From DAOUAM01 sp034433305 (GTDB lineage Bacteria; Chloroflexota; Dehalococcoidia; Lucifugimonadales; DAOUAM01), in the NCBI GenBank assembly GCA_034433305.1, contig DAOUAM010000028.1:62001-126000 (forward strand): a stretch of DNA of 64,000 nucleotides, written 5' to 3'. Positions 18,159 to 27,222 of the stretch are shown one piece after another. Made by a program: the position numbers and the translations under genes. Each line of letters begins with the position of its first letter. Within the stretch, counting starts at the first letter, position 1. The notes under the pieces were generated by a model. That model saw nothing but the letters and a program-made list of their open reading frames with translations. It was not told the origin of the DNA and searched no databases.

Positions 18159-19661
18159 CTACAGGCCCAGCGCCTTCAGCCCCTCGGCGACCTGGAGCCA
18201 GCGCTGGTAGTGCTCCTGGTACTCCGCAGCCGTGGCCTCGTCCGGCTCCAGCACCTGGAGGCTGGGCGCCATGCTGGCGGCGGCCTCCTCCAGGGAGCGG
18301 AAGTCGCCCAGGCCGACGCGGGCACACAGACAGGCCCCCAGGGCGCTGGCCTGCGGCACGGGCGAAAGGCCGGTCTCCCTGCCCAGCACGTCCTTCAGGA
18401 TGCTCACGAAGGTGGGAGTGCGCGTCATGCCGCCACCCAGGGCCAGGGTCCGCGCCGGGCCGCCCCAGAGCCGCTCCACCTGCTCCAGGTTTGCCCTGAT
18501 GGCGAAGGCGAAGCCCTCCAGGGCAGCGCGGACCAGGTGCCCACGGCCCACCTCGCTATAGGTCAGCGGCACCGGCAGGACGAAGCCGCCCGGCCTCATG
18601 CCCACGGCGGCCATGTCCATGCGGGCGTGGCCCAGGAAGCCGACGACGCCCTCGGCGCCCGGGGCCACCGTGGCGGCCAGCCTGTCCAGCTCGCAGTAGT
18701 CAGGCCTGCCGCCAGACAGGGCCTCGGCCAGCCAGCGGTAGGCATTGCCCACGTCGCCGGCGTTGCCCTCCAGCACCCAGGCACCCTCCGTCAGGAAGCA
18801 GCCAGCCCAGGTGCTGCCTTGAGGCGACAGCACGGGCTGGCTGGTGACCATCTGGAGCGGCGCGCTCCAGCCGGCGACGATACCGACCTGGCCCGGCCGA
18901 GCTATGCCCAGGCCCAGCAGGCCGCACTGGGTATCGGCGCCCGCCACGAACACGGGCACGCCGGCGGGCAGGCCCAGTTGCTCAGCGGCGGCCGCTGGCA
19001 GTCTGCCGGCGCGGGTGCCAGCCGCCAGCAGCAGCACCTGGCCGATGGCGGGAAGGCCCAGGGCGTCCATCAGGTCGGCGCACCAGCGCCGGCGGTGGAT
19101 GTCCAGCAGCCCGGCCTCGCCAGCCAGGGTAGGCTCGCTGGCCTGGACGCCCGTGAGGCGCCAGACCAGCCAGTCCGCCAGCGTCAGCACGGAGGCTATT
19201 CTACCACAGGCCTCCGGGCGGTGTAGCTGGAACCAGCGCAGCTTGGCAGGAGCGAAGAAGAAGGACGGCACATGGCCGGTGGTCCGGTATACCCTTTCCC
19301 GCATGGCGTCGTCTATGGCCGCGCCCTCGAAGACCGCCCGCAGGTCCAGACTGGGGCCGACGTATAGCTCGGAGCCATCGGAGGCCAGGAAGGCGACAGC
19401 CTGCCGCTGGCTGGTCACACTGATGGCGGCCACCCGTGGCCCGGAGGCGCTGGCCGCCTTCAGGGCCTCGCCGGCAAGCTGGCAGAAGGTGCCCCACAGC
19501 CACGCAGGGTCGAACTCCCGGGCCAGGGGCGAGGCGTCCGGCACGGCGCGATAGCTCCAGGCGCGGGCGCTCTGGGCCACCAGCCGCGACTGGCGGTCGA
19601 AGACCAGGCACCGGGCCGCGCTGGTGCCGGCGTCCAGGACCAGGATGTAGCTGCTAGCCAT
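18159..19661 (-). CDS. FGGY-family carbohydrate kinase
   Basis: A 500-residue sugar kinase: phosphate-binding LVLDAGTSAARCLVFD at about 7-22, VTSQRQAVAFL near 80, catalytic Asp in VAGADTQCGLLG near 240, and C-terminal ATP-binding LALGGGMTRTP near 405. FGGY kinases phosphorylate polyols, ketoses such as xylulose or ribulose, glycerol or autoinducer-2. GHVPSFFFAPAKLRWFQL is the usual substrate-side region but does not identify the sugar. It overlaps the dehydrogenase gene before it by 8 bases and the aldolase follows 26 bases later, suggesting a kinase-aldolase sequence. Confidence 0.88.
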   Translation of the reverse strand: MASSYILVLDAGTSAARCLVFDRQSRLVAQSARAWSYRAVPDASPLAREFDPAWLWGTFCQLAGEALKAASASGPRVAAISVTSQRQAVAFLASDGSELYVGPSLDLRAVFEGAAIDDAMRERVYRTTGHVPSFFFAPAKLRWFQLHRPEACGRIASVLTLADWLVWRLTGVQASEPTLAGEAGLLDIHRRRWCADLMDALGLPAIGQVLLLAAGTRAGRLPAAAAEQLGLPAGVPVFVAGADTQCGLLGLGIARPGQVGIVAGWSAPLQMVTSQPVLSPQGSTWAGCFLTEGAWVLEGNAGDVGNAYRWLAEALSGGRPDYCELDRLAATVAPGAEGVVGFLGHARMDMAAVGMRPGGFVLPVPLTYSEVGRGHLVRAALEGFAFAIRANLEQVERLWGGPARTLALGGGMTRTPTFVSILKDVLGRETGLSPVPQASALGACLCARVGLGDFRSLEEAAASMAPSLQVLEPDEATAAEYQEHYQRWLQVAEGLKALGL

Positions 19662-20643
19662 GGGGCGGCCACACCTCGGGGTTGACCAGGCGCAGGGGGC
19701 GCTCGCCGCGGACGAAGCGCAGGATGTCTTCGGCCATCATCTCCGAGTGGCGCTGGACGGTCTCGGCGGTGGCGCCGCCGATGTGGGGCGTCAGCACCAG
19801 GTTGTCCAGGCCCAGCAGGGGACTGCCCGGCGGCAGCGGGTGGCTCTCGAAGACGTCCAGGGCTGCGCCGGCCATGCGTCGGCACCGCAGGGCCTCCACC
19901 AGGGCTTCCTGCCGGACGATGGCCGAGGCCGAGGTATTGACCAGGTAGGCCGTGGGCTTCATCAGCGCCAGGCGGCGGGCGTCCAGCAGGCCCTCGGTCT
20001 CGGGCGCCAGCGGCGCGTGGATGGACACGAAGTCCGACAGCGCCAGCAGTTCGTCCAGGGCCACAAGCCGCACGCCTTCTGGCGGAGCCGCCACGTAGGG
20101 GTCATGGGCCAGGACCTCCATGCCCAGGGCCATGCCCATGGCCGCCAGCCTGCGCCCGATGGCCCCCAGGCCGATGATGCCCAGGGTCTTGCCGCAAAGC
20201 TCCACGCCGCGCATGGCGATGTAAGGCTCTACCGGGTCAGCCCAGCGCCCCTGGGCCACGTAGCTATGGGCCGCCGGGATGCGCCTTGCCAGCGCCAGCA
20301 TCAGGCCCAGCGCGTGCTCGGCCACGGCCTGGGCGTTCCTGGCCGGCGTGTTGACCACGACGACGCCATGCCGGGTGGCCGCCTCTAGGTCCACGTGGTT
20401 GGTGGCGGCCCGGCAAATGCCCACGAACTTGAGACCCGGCGCCTGCTCGAACATCTCCTCGAAGACGAAGTCTGACTCCACCACCAGGATAGAGATGCCC
20501 TGCTCGTGGAGACGACGGGCCAGGTCATCAGGGTCCTGAAGTCGGCGCGTGTCCAGCCAGCTCTCGTAGCTGACCTCCAGCCGCTGGCGCAGGCGCTCCA
20601 GTTGGGCAGGACTGAAGGGGGCCAGTACCAGCGCGCGCCACAT
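19654..20643 (-). CDS. D-2-hydroxyacid dehydrogenase family protein lacking the catalytic arginine
   Basis: A 329-residue protein with the NAD-binding GLGAIG at 158-163, catalytic-type His287 (TPHIGGAT) and Glu266 (DVFESHPL). The conserved NTARG motif, whose Arg binds the substrate carboxylate, reads NTSASA here, so Ala239 replaces the arginine. Arg78 (ICRAATNHVD) and Arg244 are nearby but not at the usual place. The enzyme may use an unusual substrate or a substitute residue. It starts at the ATG that overlaps the hpnE stop by one base (TGATG), so it is coupled to the hopanoid genes. Normal relatives convert 2-hydroxyacids to 2-oxoacids with NAD. Confidence 0.83.
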   Translation of the reverse strand: MWRALVLAPFSPAQLERLRQRLEVSYESWLDTRRLQDPDDLARRLHEQGISILVVESDFVFEEMFEQAPGLKFVGICRAATNHVDLEAATRHGVVVVNTPARNAQAVAEHALGLMLALARRIPAAHSYVAQGRWADPVEPYIAMRGVELCGKTLGIIGLGAIGRRLAAMGMALGMEVLAHDPYVAAPPEGVRLVALDELLALSDFVSIHAPLAPETEGLLDARRLALMKPTAYLVNTSASAIVRQEALVEALRCRRMAGAALDVFESHPLPPGSPLLGLDNLVLTPHIGGATAETVQRHSEMMAEDILRFVRGERPLRLVNPEVWPPHG

Positions 20644-22016
20644 CAGACTCTGGCCGCCAGCGCGTCGGCGGCGAGCAGGCCGCTGCGGACCGCGCCCTCC
20701 ATGGTGGAGGGCCAGCCCGTATCGGTCCACTCCCCGGCCAGGAACAGGTTAGGGATGGGCGTGACCTGCGGCAGCCGGCGGCAGGCGACTCCCGGCAGGC
20801 AGCGGAAGGTGGCACTGAGCTGCTTGACTATGAGGAGCTTGTCTACGCGGGCCTCTCTGGCCCTGGAGAAGAGCCTCGCCATCTCGCTGACGAAAAGCTC
20901 CCGCAGCTCGTCCTTGGGCCTGTCAGCGAAGTCCCAGGCCCCGCTGACGGAGATGCAGAGGTACTGGCCCTGGTGGCCGCTGGCCCCCTGGATGCGGCTC
21001 CTGTTGAACACCCACTGCACAGGGCTTCCCAGGAAAGCCAGGAACTCCTCGTCCATGACTGGCCGGTCATACCAGATGTGGACGTTGACGATGGGAGAGG
21101 AAGCGAGGCCGGCAGCCCTGGCGAAGAACTCATCGCCGGCCAGGTCTGGAGGCAGGACAGACAGGAGCACGTCGTAGGGCAGGGCGCTGACGCAGGCATC
21201 GGCCTCCAGCGCGGCGCCGCTGGAAAGCACCACCCTGGCAAGGCGGCCATCCTCCACGACCAGCGACTTCACCGCCTGGCCCAGCAGCAGCCTGCCTCCA
21301 CGGGCCTCGATGGCGCGGCGGGCCGGCCTCGCCGCCAGCGACGACAGCCCCACACGGAAGTAGCCCAGGTTGGCATCTGCTGGCCGCTTCATCAGGCCCT
21401 CCTGGAAGACCATGAGGGCCATGTCGGCGTTGACCTCACGCACGTCGTCATTGAGGGTGGGCAGGAGAATGAAGTCCCAGAGGTTGTTGATGGCGCGCTC
21501 CGTCTGGTGGTGGCGCCTGAGCCACTGGTATGCGGTCTGGCCGTCCAGCTCCTGGCGGCGCCGGGAGCGGTCCGTGAGCCTGGCCCGGACCAGCCCGTAG
21601 AGGGCCAGGAGCTTGTCCTTCAGGCCCAGGTGGGGGTACAGGAGCAGCGACGGCAGCAGATGGAGCGGCCCCAGCGCCGGCACGCTGGCCAGCACGCCGC
21701 GCTTGCCGTTGAGGACGACCTCCACATGGGGCCGCCGCTGCAGGAAGGCACCTTCGTAGGCGCCCAGGGCCTTGAGGAAACCAATGAAGGCAGTGCAGCA
21801 GCCCATGAAGACGTGCTGGCCGTTGTCCACCTCGCACTGGACTTCCCGGTCATAGAAGGAGAAGACGCGGCCTCCCAGGAAGGGGCGCTTTTCCACCAGG
21901 GTCACGCCGTAGCCCAGGTCCAGCAGGCGGCAGGCAGCGGACAGGCCGGCCAGGCCGCCGCCCAGCACGGTTACCGTCTTAGCCCTGGGAGTGATGCTAT
22001 CCGGCTTCCAGCCCAT
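20643..22016 (-). CDS. hpnE: HpnE, hydroxysqualene dehydroxylase / squalene-associated FAD protein
   Basis: A 457-residue FAD-dependent amine-oxidase-like protein. The dinucleotide-binding VLGGGLAGLSAACRLL is at 18-33 and FLGGRVFSFYD near 46-56, with the C-terminal GEWTDTGWPSTMEGAVRSG completing the FAD site. This arrangement is shared with carotene desaturases, but the position directly after hpnC and hpnD identifies it as HpnE, which reduces hydroxysqualene to squalene in the three-step HpnCDE route. Its first 46 bases overlap the end of hpnD. Confidence 0.9.
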   Translation of the reverse strand: MGWKPDSITPRAKTVTVLGGGLAGLSAACRLLDLGYGVTLVEKRPFLGGRVFSFYDREVQCEVDNGQHVFMGCCTAFIGFLKALGAYEGAFLQRRPHVEVVLNGKRGVLASVPALGPLHLLPSLLLYPHLGLKDKLLALYGLVRARLTDRSRRRQELDGQTAYQWLRRHHQTERAINNLWDFILLPTLNDDVREVNADMALMVFQEGLMKRPADANLGYFRVGLSSLAARPARRAIEARGGRLLLGQAVKSLVVEDGRLARVVLSSGAALEADACVSALPYDVLLSVLPPDLAGDEFFARAAGLASSPIVNVHIWYDRPVMDEEFLAFLGSPVQWVFNRSRIQGASGHQGQYLCISVSGAWDFADRPKDELRELFVSEMARLFSRAREARVDKLLIVKQLSATFRCLPGVACRRLPQVTPIPNLFLAGEWTDTGWPSTMEGAVRSGLLAADALAARV

Positions 22017-22858
22017 AGTTTCGCAGCGAGGAATATTTTCTTGCGTCGGCTCAGGCCGATGCGGCCCTGGAACACGTTGAACCCCGAGGCCTCGATCCTG
22101 TCCAGGATGGCGCTGTAGACGCCGTGGAGCGTGGCAGGGCAGGCGCGGGACTCGGGCGACAGCAGCGGTATTAGCTGCCGGCCACTGTCGAAGTAGCGGC
22201 GCGCCCGGGCGGCCTGGGACCGCATCAGCCCCTGGAAGGCCTCGTTCATGACGCCAGCCATCAGCTCCTGCTCAGAGTAGCCGAAAGAGGCCATCTCGTC
22301 CAGTGGAATGTAAATGCGCCCCCGCTGGGCATCCTCTTTGACGTCCCGCAGGATGTTGGTCAACTGCATGGCCAGGCCCAGGTCCACGGCGTACTCCCGC
22401 GCCCGGGGGTCCTGGTAGCCGAAGACCTCGATGCACACCAGCCCGACCACCGAGGCGACCTTGTAGCAGTAGGCCCGCAGCTCCTGGAAGTCCTGGAAGC
22501 GCGTCCAGGTCAGGTCCATCTCCACGCCCTCTATGATCTCTTCCAGGTAGCTGGCCGGGACGTGGAAAGAGCGGCAGGCGTCGCTCAGCGCGGCAAAGAC
22601 CGGGTCCTGGATGCTGGTGGCGTCGCCGTCCAGGCTGGCCGCCAGGCGCTGGCGCGTCAGAGCGAACCGCCGGCGCTTTTCGTCCAGGGGCAGGTCCTCG
22701 TCGGCGATGTCGTCGCAGAGGCGGCAGAAGGCATAGGCGGCGTAGATGGCGCGGCGCTTGCGGGCAGGGAGAGTCCTGAAGGCGTAGTAGAAGTTCTTCG
22801 CGTTCTCCTTCGCGATTTGCTGGCAGTGATCGTATGCCAGTTCCAGTTGGCTGACCAC
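21971..22858 (-). CDS. hpnD: HpnD, presqualene diphosphate synthase
   Basis: A 295-residue squalene/phytoene synthase family protein. The aspartate-rich motifs that bind magnesium-diphosphate are CDDIADED (Asp49, Asp50, Asp53) and NILRDVKEDAQRGRIYIP (Asp172, Asp176). KNFYYAFRTLPARKRRAIYA at 21-40 is typical of HpnD. It joins two farnesyl diphosphates to presqualene diphosphate at the membrane surface. It lies 37 bases after hpnC and overlaps hpnE. On its own it could be called phytoene synthase, but the HpnC-HpnD-HpnE order argues for squalene. Confidence 0.93.
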   Translation of the reverse strand: MVSQLELAYDHCQQIAKENAKNFYYAFRTLPARKRRAIYAAYAFCRLCDDIADEDLPLDEKRRRFALTRQRLAASLDGDATSIQDPVFAALSDACRSFHVPASYLEEIIEGVEMDLTWTRFQDFQELRAYCYKVASVVGLVCIEVFGYQDPRAREYAVDLGLAMQLTNILRDVKEDAQRGRIYIPLDEMASFGYSEQELMAGVMNEAFQGLMRSQAARARRYFDSGRQLIPLLSPESRACPATLHGVYSAILDRIEASGFNVFQGRIGLSRRKKIFLAAKLWAGSRIASLPGLRR

Positions 22859-22895
22859 GGTGCGCCCCCAAAGGCCCCGGCGCTGGCGACAGCGC

Positions 22896-23783
22896 CTAGA
22901 CCCTGCCCAGAAGCTTTAACTTCAAGGTGCTGCGGAACATGATGGCCAGCTTGGTGGCCCTGGACAGCGCTGGACGTCTGCTGAGGACATCGTAGCCCTG
23001 CTTTTCGATGGCCTCCAGCACCTTCATGCCCCCCAGGGTAAAGAGGGCCACGTCCAGCTTCAGGCTTCCCTCAAGGGTATCCACCAGCTTGAGACCGCTG
23101 ACGAAAAGCTCCCGCGCCCGGCCGACCTCGAAGGCCATCATCTGGCGGAAGGCGTCGTTGGCTACTCCCCTGGCCAGCATGTCCTCGGAGTAGCCGAAGC
23201 GCTCCATGTCCTCCTGGGGGATGTAGACCCGGCCCATGGCAAAGTCTCGGGCCACGTCCTGCCAGAAGTTGGCCAGTTGCAGCGCCGTGCAGGTGCAGTC
23301 CGACAGCGCCTGGCGCTCCGGGTCGCGGTAGCCAAAGACGTAGAGCACGATGTGGCCCACGGGATTGGCCGAGTGCTGGCAGTAGTACTCCAGGTCGGCG
23401 TAGGTGCGGTAGCGGCTGACGGCCTGGTCCATCCGGTTGGCCTTGACAAGCCTGAGGAACGGCTCCATGGGGATGTCGAAGTCCCGGATGGTCTGCTGTA
23501 ACGCGACCATGTAGGGGTGCCTGGGTGCGCCGTCGTAGCAGCGGCGTAGCTCGGCCTCCCAGAAGTCCAGCGCCTCCAACCTGCTGCCCTGGAACTCGTC
23601 GCCCAGGTCGTCCACGAAGCGGCAGAAGGCATAAACGGCGTAGATGTGCTTGCGCTTCTCCCTGGGCAGCAGCCAGGAGCCCACAGTGAAATTCTCATAG
23701 TGGGCCCTGGCCAGCCGCTCGCAGCGGGCGTAGCCTTCCTCCACGGTGCAGCCTTGAGGAATACTCGCCAGCAGTGAGTCCAT
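22896..23783 (-). CDS. hpnC: HpnC, hydroxysqualene synthase
   Basis: A 295-residue paralogue of HpnD with HYENFTVGSWLLPREKRKHI near 28-47, typical of HpnC. The acidic motifs are VDDLGDE (Asp58, Asp59, Asp62) and NFWQDVARDF followed by MGRVYIP. HpnC converts presqualene diphosphate to hydroxysqualene, which HpnE reduces to squalene. The ATG at 23783 lies 8 bases after the end of yjbQ, so these two are likely translated together. Confidence 0.93.
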   Translation of the reverse strand: MDSLLASIPQGCTVEEGYARCERLARAHYENFTVGSWLLPREKRKHIYAVYAFCRFVDDLGDEFQGSRLEALDFWEAELRRCYDGAPRHPYMVALQQTIRDFDIPMEPFLRLVKANRMDQAVSRYRTYADLEYYCQHSANPVGHIVLYVFGYRDPERQALSDCTCTALQLANFWQDVARDFAMGRVYIPQEDMERFGYSEDMLARGVANDAFRQMMAFEVGRARELFVSGLKLVDTLEGSLKLDVALFTLGGMKVLEAIEKQGYDVLSRRPALSRATKLAIMFRSTLKLKLLGRV

Positions 23784-23791
23784 GGCTCCGG

Positions 23792-24268
23792 TCAGACTCC
23801 CATGACCTGGACAATGGCCTCACGGTGCAGCCGCTTGTCGTCAAGCTCCACCATGAAGATGCGCTGCCAGGTGCCCAGCGGCAGTTTGCCGTCAATGACG
23901 GGCAACGTCTCGCTGGTGCCCAGGACCAGGTGCTGGCAGTGGGAATGCCCGTTGGGGCACTCGTCCTCGTGCATGTGTACGGTGCGGACGCTGAAGTCGT
24001 TGTGGCGGTAGTGGGCATTCCTGGGCGAGATGCGCTCCAGCAGGTTGACCAGGTCTATCAGGAGAAGAGGCTCGTTTTCCTGGATGGTGATGGCCGCCGT
24101 CGTATGCTTGGAAAAGACAAGGCACATGCCGTTCTGGACGCGCGACTGCCTCACACACTCCTCCACGCGGTCCGTGATGTCCACGAACTCGGGTGCAGTG
24201 GTGAAGTCCACGCGCAGGGTGAAGACGCATGTCTTGAAAGAAGCCACTGAGGCCTCGGTTACTCTCAT
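23792..24268 (-). CDS. YjbQ / UPF0047 family protein
   Basis: A 158-residue protein with the UPF0047 signatures CLVFSKHTTAAITIQENE, NDFSVRTVHMHEDECPNGH and LPLGTWQRIFMVELD. The conserved histidines are presumed metal ligands. Members can show weak thiamine-phosphate synthase activity, but the real role is unsettled. It lies between squalene-hopene cyclase and hpnC with only 8 bases to hpnC, so it is part of the hopanoid operon; whether it acts in the pathway is open. Confidence 0.88.
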   Translation of the reverse strand: MRVTEASVASFKTCVFTLRVDFTTAPEFVDITDRVEECVRQSRVQNGMCLVFSKHTTAAITIQENEPLLLIDLVNLLERISPRNAHYRHNDFSVRTVHMHEDECPNGHSHCQHLVLGTSETLPVIDGKLPLGTWQRIFMVELDDKRLHREAIVQVMGV

Positions 24269-24321
24269 GATAGGACCCCTCTAGTATCGAATGTCACCAA
24301 TCTGCAAACCAAGGTGCGACA

Positions 24322-26412
24322 CTACCATATTGGCAGTAGCTTTTTCAATCTCCCGCGCCGCGCGATGGGCTGCTGGAAGTAAATCTTGCTCCTGGTGGCC
24401 GCCCCATTGGTGGCAAGGGCCAGGGACTCGCCCTTCAGGAACCTCCGGTAGCGCCCCAGGGCCATGAGCGGCCAGTAGTTCCTGTACATGTGGTAGTTGA
24501 TCATGAACCCGGCCGGCAACTCCGCGCCCTGGTAGCCAGGGTCTTCGGGCGTCAAGTAGCGCTCCAGGCGCTGGCCCACGCCATACCCGGGGAAGCCTGT
24601 GCCAGTGAAGTAAGGCTCGTCCCAGGAGCCATCTGGCATCTGGGTACGTACCAGGAACTCGGCGCCCCGGTGCGCCGCCGAGTGGTCACCCTCGCCAGCC
24701 GCCAGCAGGGCCAGCAGGGCCCAGGCCGTCTGAGAGGCCGTGCTTGGCCCCCTGCCCCGGAAGGTCGGGTCCACGTAGGACGCGCAGCTTTCGCCCCAGC
24801 CGCCGTCAAGGTTCTGGTGCTCCACGACCCACTGGACGGCGCGGCGCACGTATTCTGCCCTCATGTCCATTCCCAGGGCCTCGAAAGCCGGCAGGACCGC
24901 GCCCGTGCCGTAGATGTAGTTGACGCCCCAGCGCCCGAACCAGGGGCCGTCCTCCTCCTGCTCGGACAGCACGTACCTGAGGGCGCTGGCAACGGCGGGA
25001 TCGTCGGCAGTGTAGCCAAGCTGGCCGAGCATTTCCAGCACGTGGGCGGTGACGTCCACGCTGGGCGGGTCCAGGGCCTCCCCGAAGTCGTTAAAGGGAA
25101 TCTTGGCTATGAGGATCTTGGTGTTGTCCTTGTCGAAGGAGGCCCAGCCGCCGTTCTTGCTCTGCATGCCCAGGATCCAGCGCACGGCCCTGGCTATGGC
25201 CTCGTCCTTTCCCGCGTCTGGCGGCAACTGGACCCTGTGGATAGCCATCACTATCTCGGAGGTGTCGTCCAGGTCGGGGTACATATCGTTATGGAACTCG
25301 AAGGCCCAGCCGCCGGGCGGCACGTTGCCTGCCTTGACTTGCCAGTCGCCTGCCTCAAGTACCTGCTCCCTGAGCAGCCAGCGGGCGGCCCTTACCAGCG
25401 CCGGATGGTCGGGCCTGAGGCCGGAGTCCAGCAGGGCAATCATGGCAAGGCAGGTGTCCCACAGCGGCGAGATGCACGCCTGGATGCGCAGCGTATCGCC
25501 TTCTTCGATGGAGAAGGTGGTGAAGCCTCGCAGCCCCCGGGCCATGACGGGGTGGTCCAGGGGATAGCCCAGGCAGTGCAGGGCCATGAGCGAGTATACC
25601 CAGGGAGGCTGGATGCCGCCCCAGCTACCGTCGGCCTCCTGGTGCTCCAGGACCCACTGCTCGGCCCGCTTGATGGCCTGGGCGCGGGTAGGCTTCCAGG
25701 GCAGCTTCTCCAGGTGCCGCAGGATGATGTCTGCGGCGTAGAACAGTGTCTCCCAGCCCACCAGCCGCTTGGGCCGTTCTATGGAGTAGTCTATTTCACC
25801 GCGCGGCTGAGGGTATAGCTCGTCTATGCTCGCCCACTCGGGCACCGACTTGACGGGCTTCTTGTCGAACAGGATGAGGAGCGGCACAATAGTTGCCCTG
25901 GCCCAACTGGCGAAGTCGTAGATGGTGATGGGGAACCAGTTGGGCAGGAGCATGATCTCGGCGGGGATGATGGGCACACCGCGCCAGTCCCACTGCCCGA
26001 AAAGCGCCAGCCATATCTTGGTGAAGACCCGCGTCTTGGGCACCCCGCCCTTGGACAGGATAAACTCCCTGGCCTTGCGCATGAAAGGCTCGTCGGGAGA
26101 GACGCCGGCCAGCTTCAGGGCAAAGTAGCACTCCGTGGAGGTGCTGAGGTCCCCGGGCGCGCCGTAGAACTGGCCCCAGGTGCCGTCTTCCCGCTGCCGA
26201 CTGATGATGTGGTTGGCCAGCTTCCGCCACATCTCTCTGTCAGGGATGCCCAGGAACTGGGTCAGCAACAGGTACTCGGCCTCCATGGTGGGGTTGGACT
26301 CCAGCTCGCCCCACCAGTAGCCATCGGGGTACTGGACCCGTAGCAGGAACTCCTGCGACCTCTGTATAGCCACATCCAGCGCGGCAAGTCTCTCCATTGC
26401 AGCCTCTGCCAT
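24322..26412 (-). CDS. shc: Squalene-hopene cyclase
   Basis: A 696-residue class II terpene cyclase. The catalytic acid motif is DLDDTS at 380-385 (usual form DXDDTA), preceded by GGWAFEFHNDMYPD. Several QW repeats are visible, for example REDGTWGQFYG near 74, EADGSWGGIQPPW near 259, KNGGWASFDKD and DGGWGESCASY. It cyclises squalene to hopene/hopanol at the membrane. Length and motifs are normal; the final Ala of DXDDTA is Ser here. It sits between hpnG and yjbQ. Confidence 0.95.
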   Translation of the reverse strand: MAEAAMERLAALDVAIQRSQEFLLRVQYPDGYWWGELESNPTMEAEYLLLTQFLGIPDREMWRKLANHIISRQREDGTWGQFYGAPGDLSTSTECYFALKLAGVSPDEPFMRKAREFILSKGGVPKTRVFTKIWLALFGQWDWRGVPIIPAEIMLLPNWFPITIYDFASWARATIVPLLILFDKKPVKSVPEWASIDELYPQPRGEIDYSIERPKRLVGWETLFYAADIILRHLEKLPWKPTRAQAIKRAEQWVLEHQEADGSWGGIQPPWVYSLMALHCLGYPLDHPVMARGLRGFTTFSIEEGDTLRIQACISPLWDTCLAMIALLDSGLRPDHPALVRAARWLLREQVLEAGDWQVKAGNVPPGGWAFEFHNDMYPDLDDTSEIVMAIHRVQLPPDAGKDEAIARAVRWILGMQSKNGGWASFDKDNTKILIAKIPFNDFGEALDPPSVDVTAHVLEMLGQLGYTADDPAVASALRYVLSEQEEDGPWFGRWGVNYIYGTGAVLPAFEALGMDMRAEYVRRAVQWVVEHQNLDGGWGESCASYVDPTFRGRGPSTASQTAWALLALLAAGEGDHSAAHRGAEFLVRTQMPDGSWDEPYFTGTGFPGYGVGQRLERYLTPEDPGYQGAELPAGFMINYHMYRNYWPLMALGRYRRFLKGESLALATNGAATRSKIYFQQPIARRGRLKKLLPIW

Positions 26413-26450
26413 GGCACCTCACATCCAGCCGTTCAGATTGCAGCGCGACA

Positions 26451-27194
26451 TCAGCAGCCTGTGACATGGGCGAGGAAACGCGCCAGCGCCGCCCTGGCGG
26501 TCCTGGCCTGAGTGCCCAGGTGGACGAGGGCAGGCACATCGGCTGGCCTGGCCAGGACATACCTTGCCACGTCCCACCAGCCACGCCTGCCATTGCTGGA
26601 CACCACCTGGCCCACAAAAGCTGGAAGCGATTGGTCGGCAGTATCCAGGACGCAACGCGCCACCATGTGGGCAATCCCCAGGTCCATGGCGGCCTGGCTG
26701 ACCCAGTAGCCCTCCATATCCACCACCGCCACCGGGAAGCTCTCGCCAATTTTGTGCTTGAGAGAGCTACTGGCTACAAGCTCAGGCGCGGTCAGGCAGC
26801 CGCAGGAAGCATACCCACGCCCGTTGCCATCGTTCACACGCAAAGGCCTACCCTGGACGGCGTGGCATCGCGCCTTCTCGGGCTGCCACTGCTCCTGTGG
26901 CCCATCCACGGCAAACAGCCTGTCGCACAGGACCACGTCACCGGCCTTGAGGCCTGGCCTGACGGCGCCAGCGAACCCCACAGATAGGACCACATCGGGG
27001 CGCCACTCCTGGGCCAGGTACCGTACCGCCCTCAGCGCGCGCTCCCGGCCTATGCCGGCCTCCACTACCATAACCTCCGGCACTGATGGCGACCTGAAGA
27101 GGCACAGGCTGTCGCGCCGGGCCACCACGGCGAAACCTCCAGCGCCCAGGTAATCGCTCACTTCGTCCCTCATGGCGGCAAGGATGGCTAGCAC
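26451..27194 (-). CDS. hpnG: HpnG-like adenosylhopane nucleosidase/phosphorylase
   Basis: A 247-residue protein of the nucleoside phosphorylase / MTA-SAH nucleosidase fold: MLAILAAMRDEVSDYLG at the start, VLSVGFAGAVRPGLKAGDVV near 68-87 and VAVVDMEGYWVSQAA near 154-168, where the ME of DMEG is the usual ribose-binding pair. HpnG removes adenine from adenosylhopane to leave a ribosyl-hopane derivative. The neighbouring hpnH gene 28 bases upstream supports this assignment over general MTA/SAH nucleosidase. Confidence 0.82.
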   Translation of the reverse strand: MLAILAAMRDEVSDYLGAGGFAVVARRDSLCLFRSPSVPEVMVVEAGIGRERALRAVRYLAQEWRPDVVLSVGFAGAVRPGLKAGDVVLCDRLFAVDGPQEQWQPEKARCHAVQGRPLRVNDGNGRGYASCGCLTAPELVASSSLKHKIGESFPVAVVDMEGYWVSQAAMDLGIAHMVARCVLDTADQSLPAFVGQVVSSNGRRGWWDVARYVLARPADVPALVHLGTQARTARAALARFLAHVTGC

Positions 27195-27222
27195 TGCGTC
27201 CCTCGCTCCTGGCGCTATCTAG

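Noticed and set aside
20643..23783. Carotenoid genes (phytoene synthase and desaturase)
   Set aside because: The pair of squalene/phytoene synthases followed by an FAD protein, next to squalene-hopene cyclase and hpnG/hpnH, is the HpnCDE arrangement.
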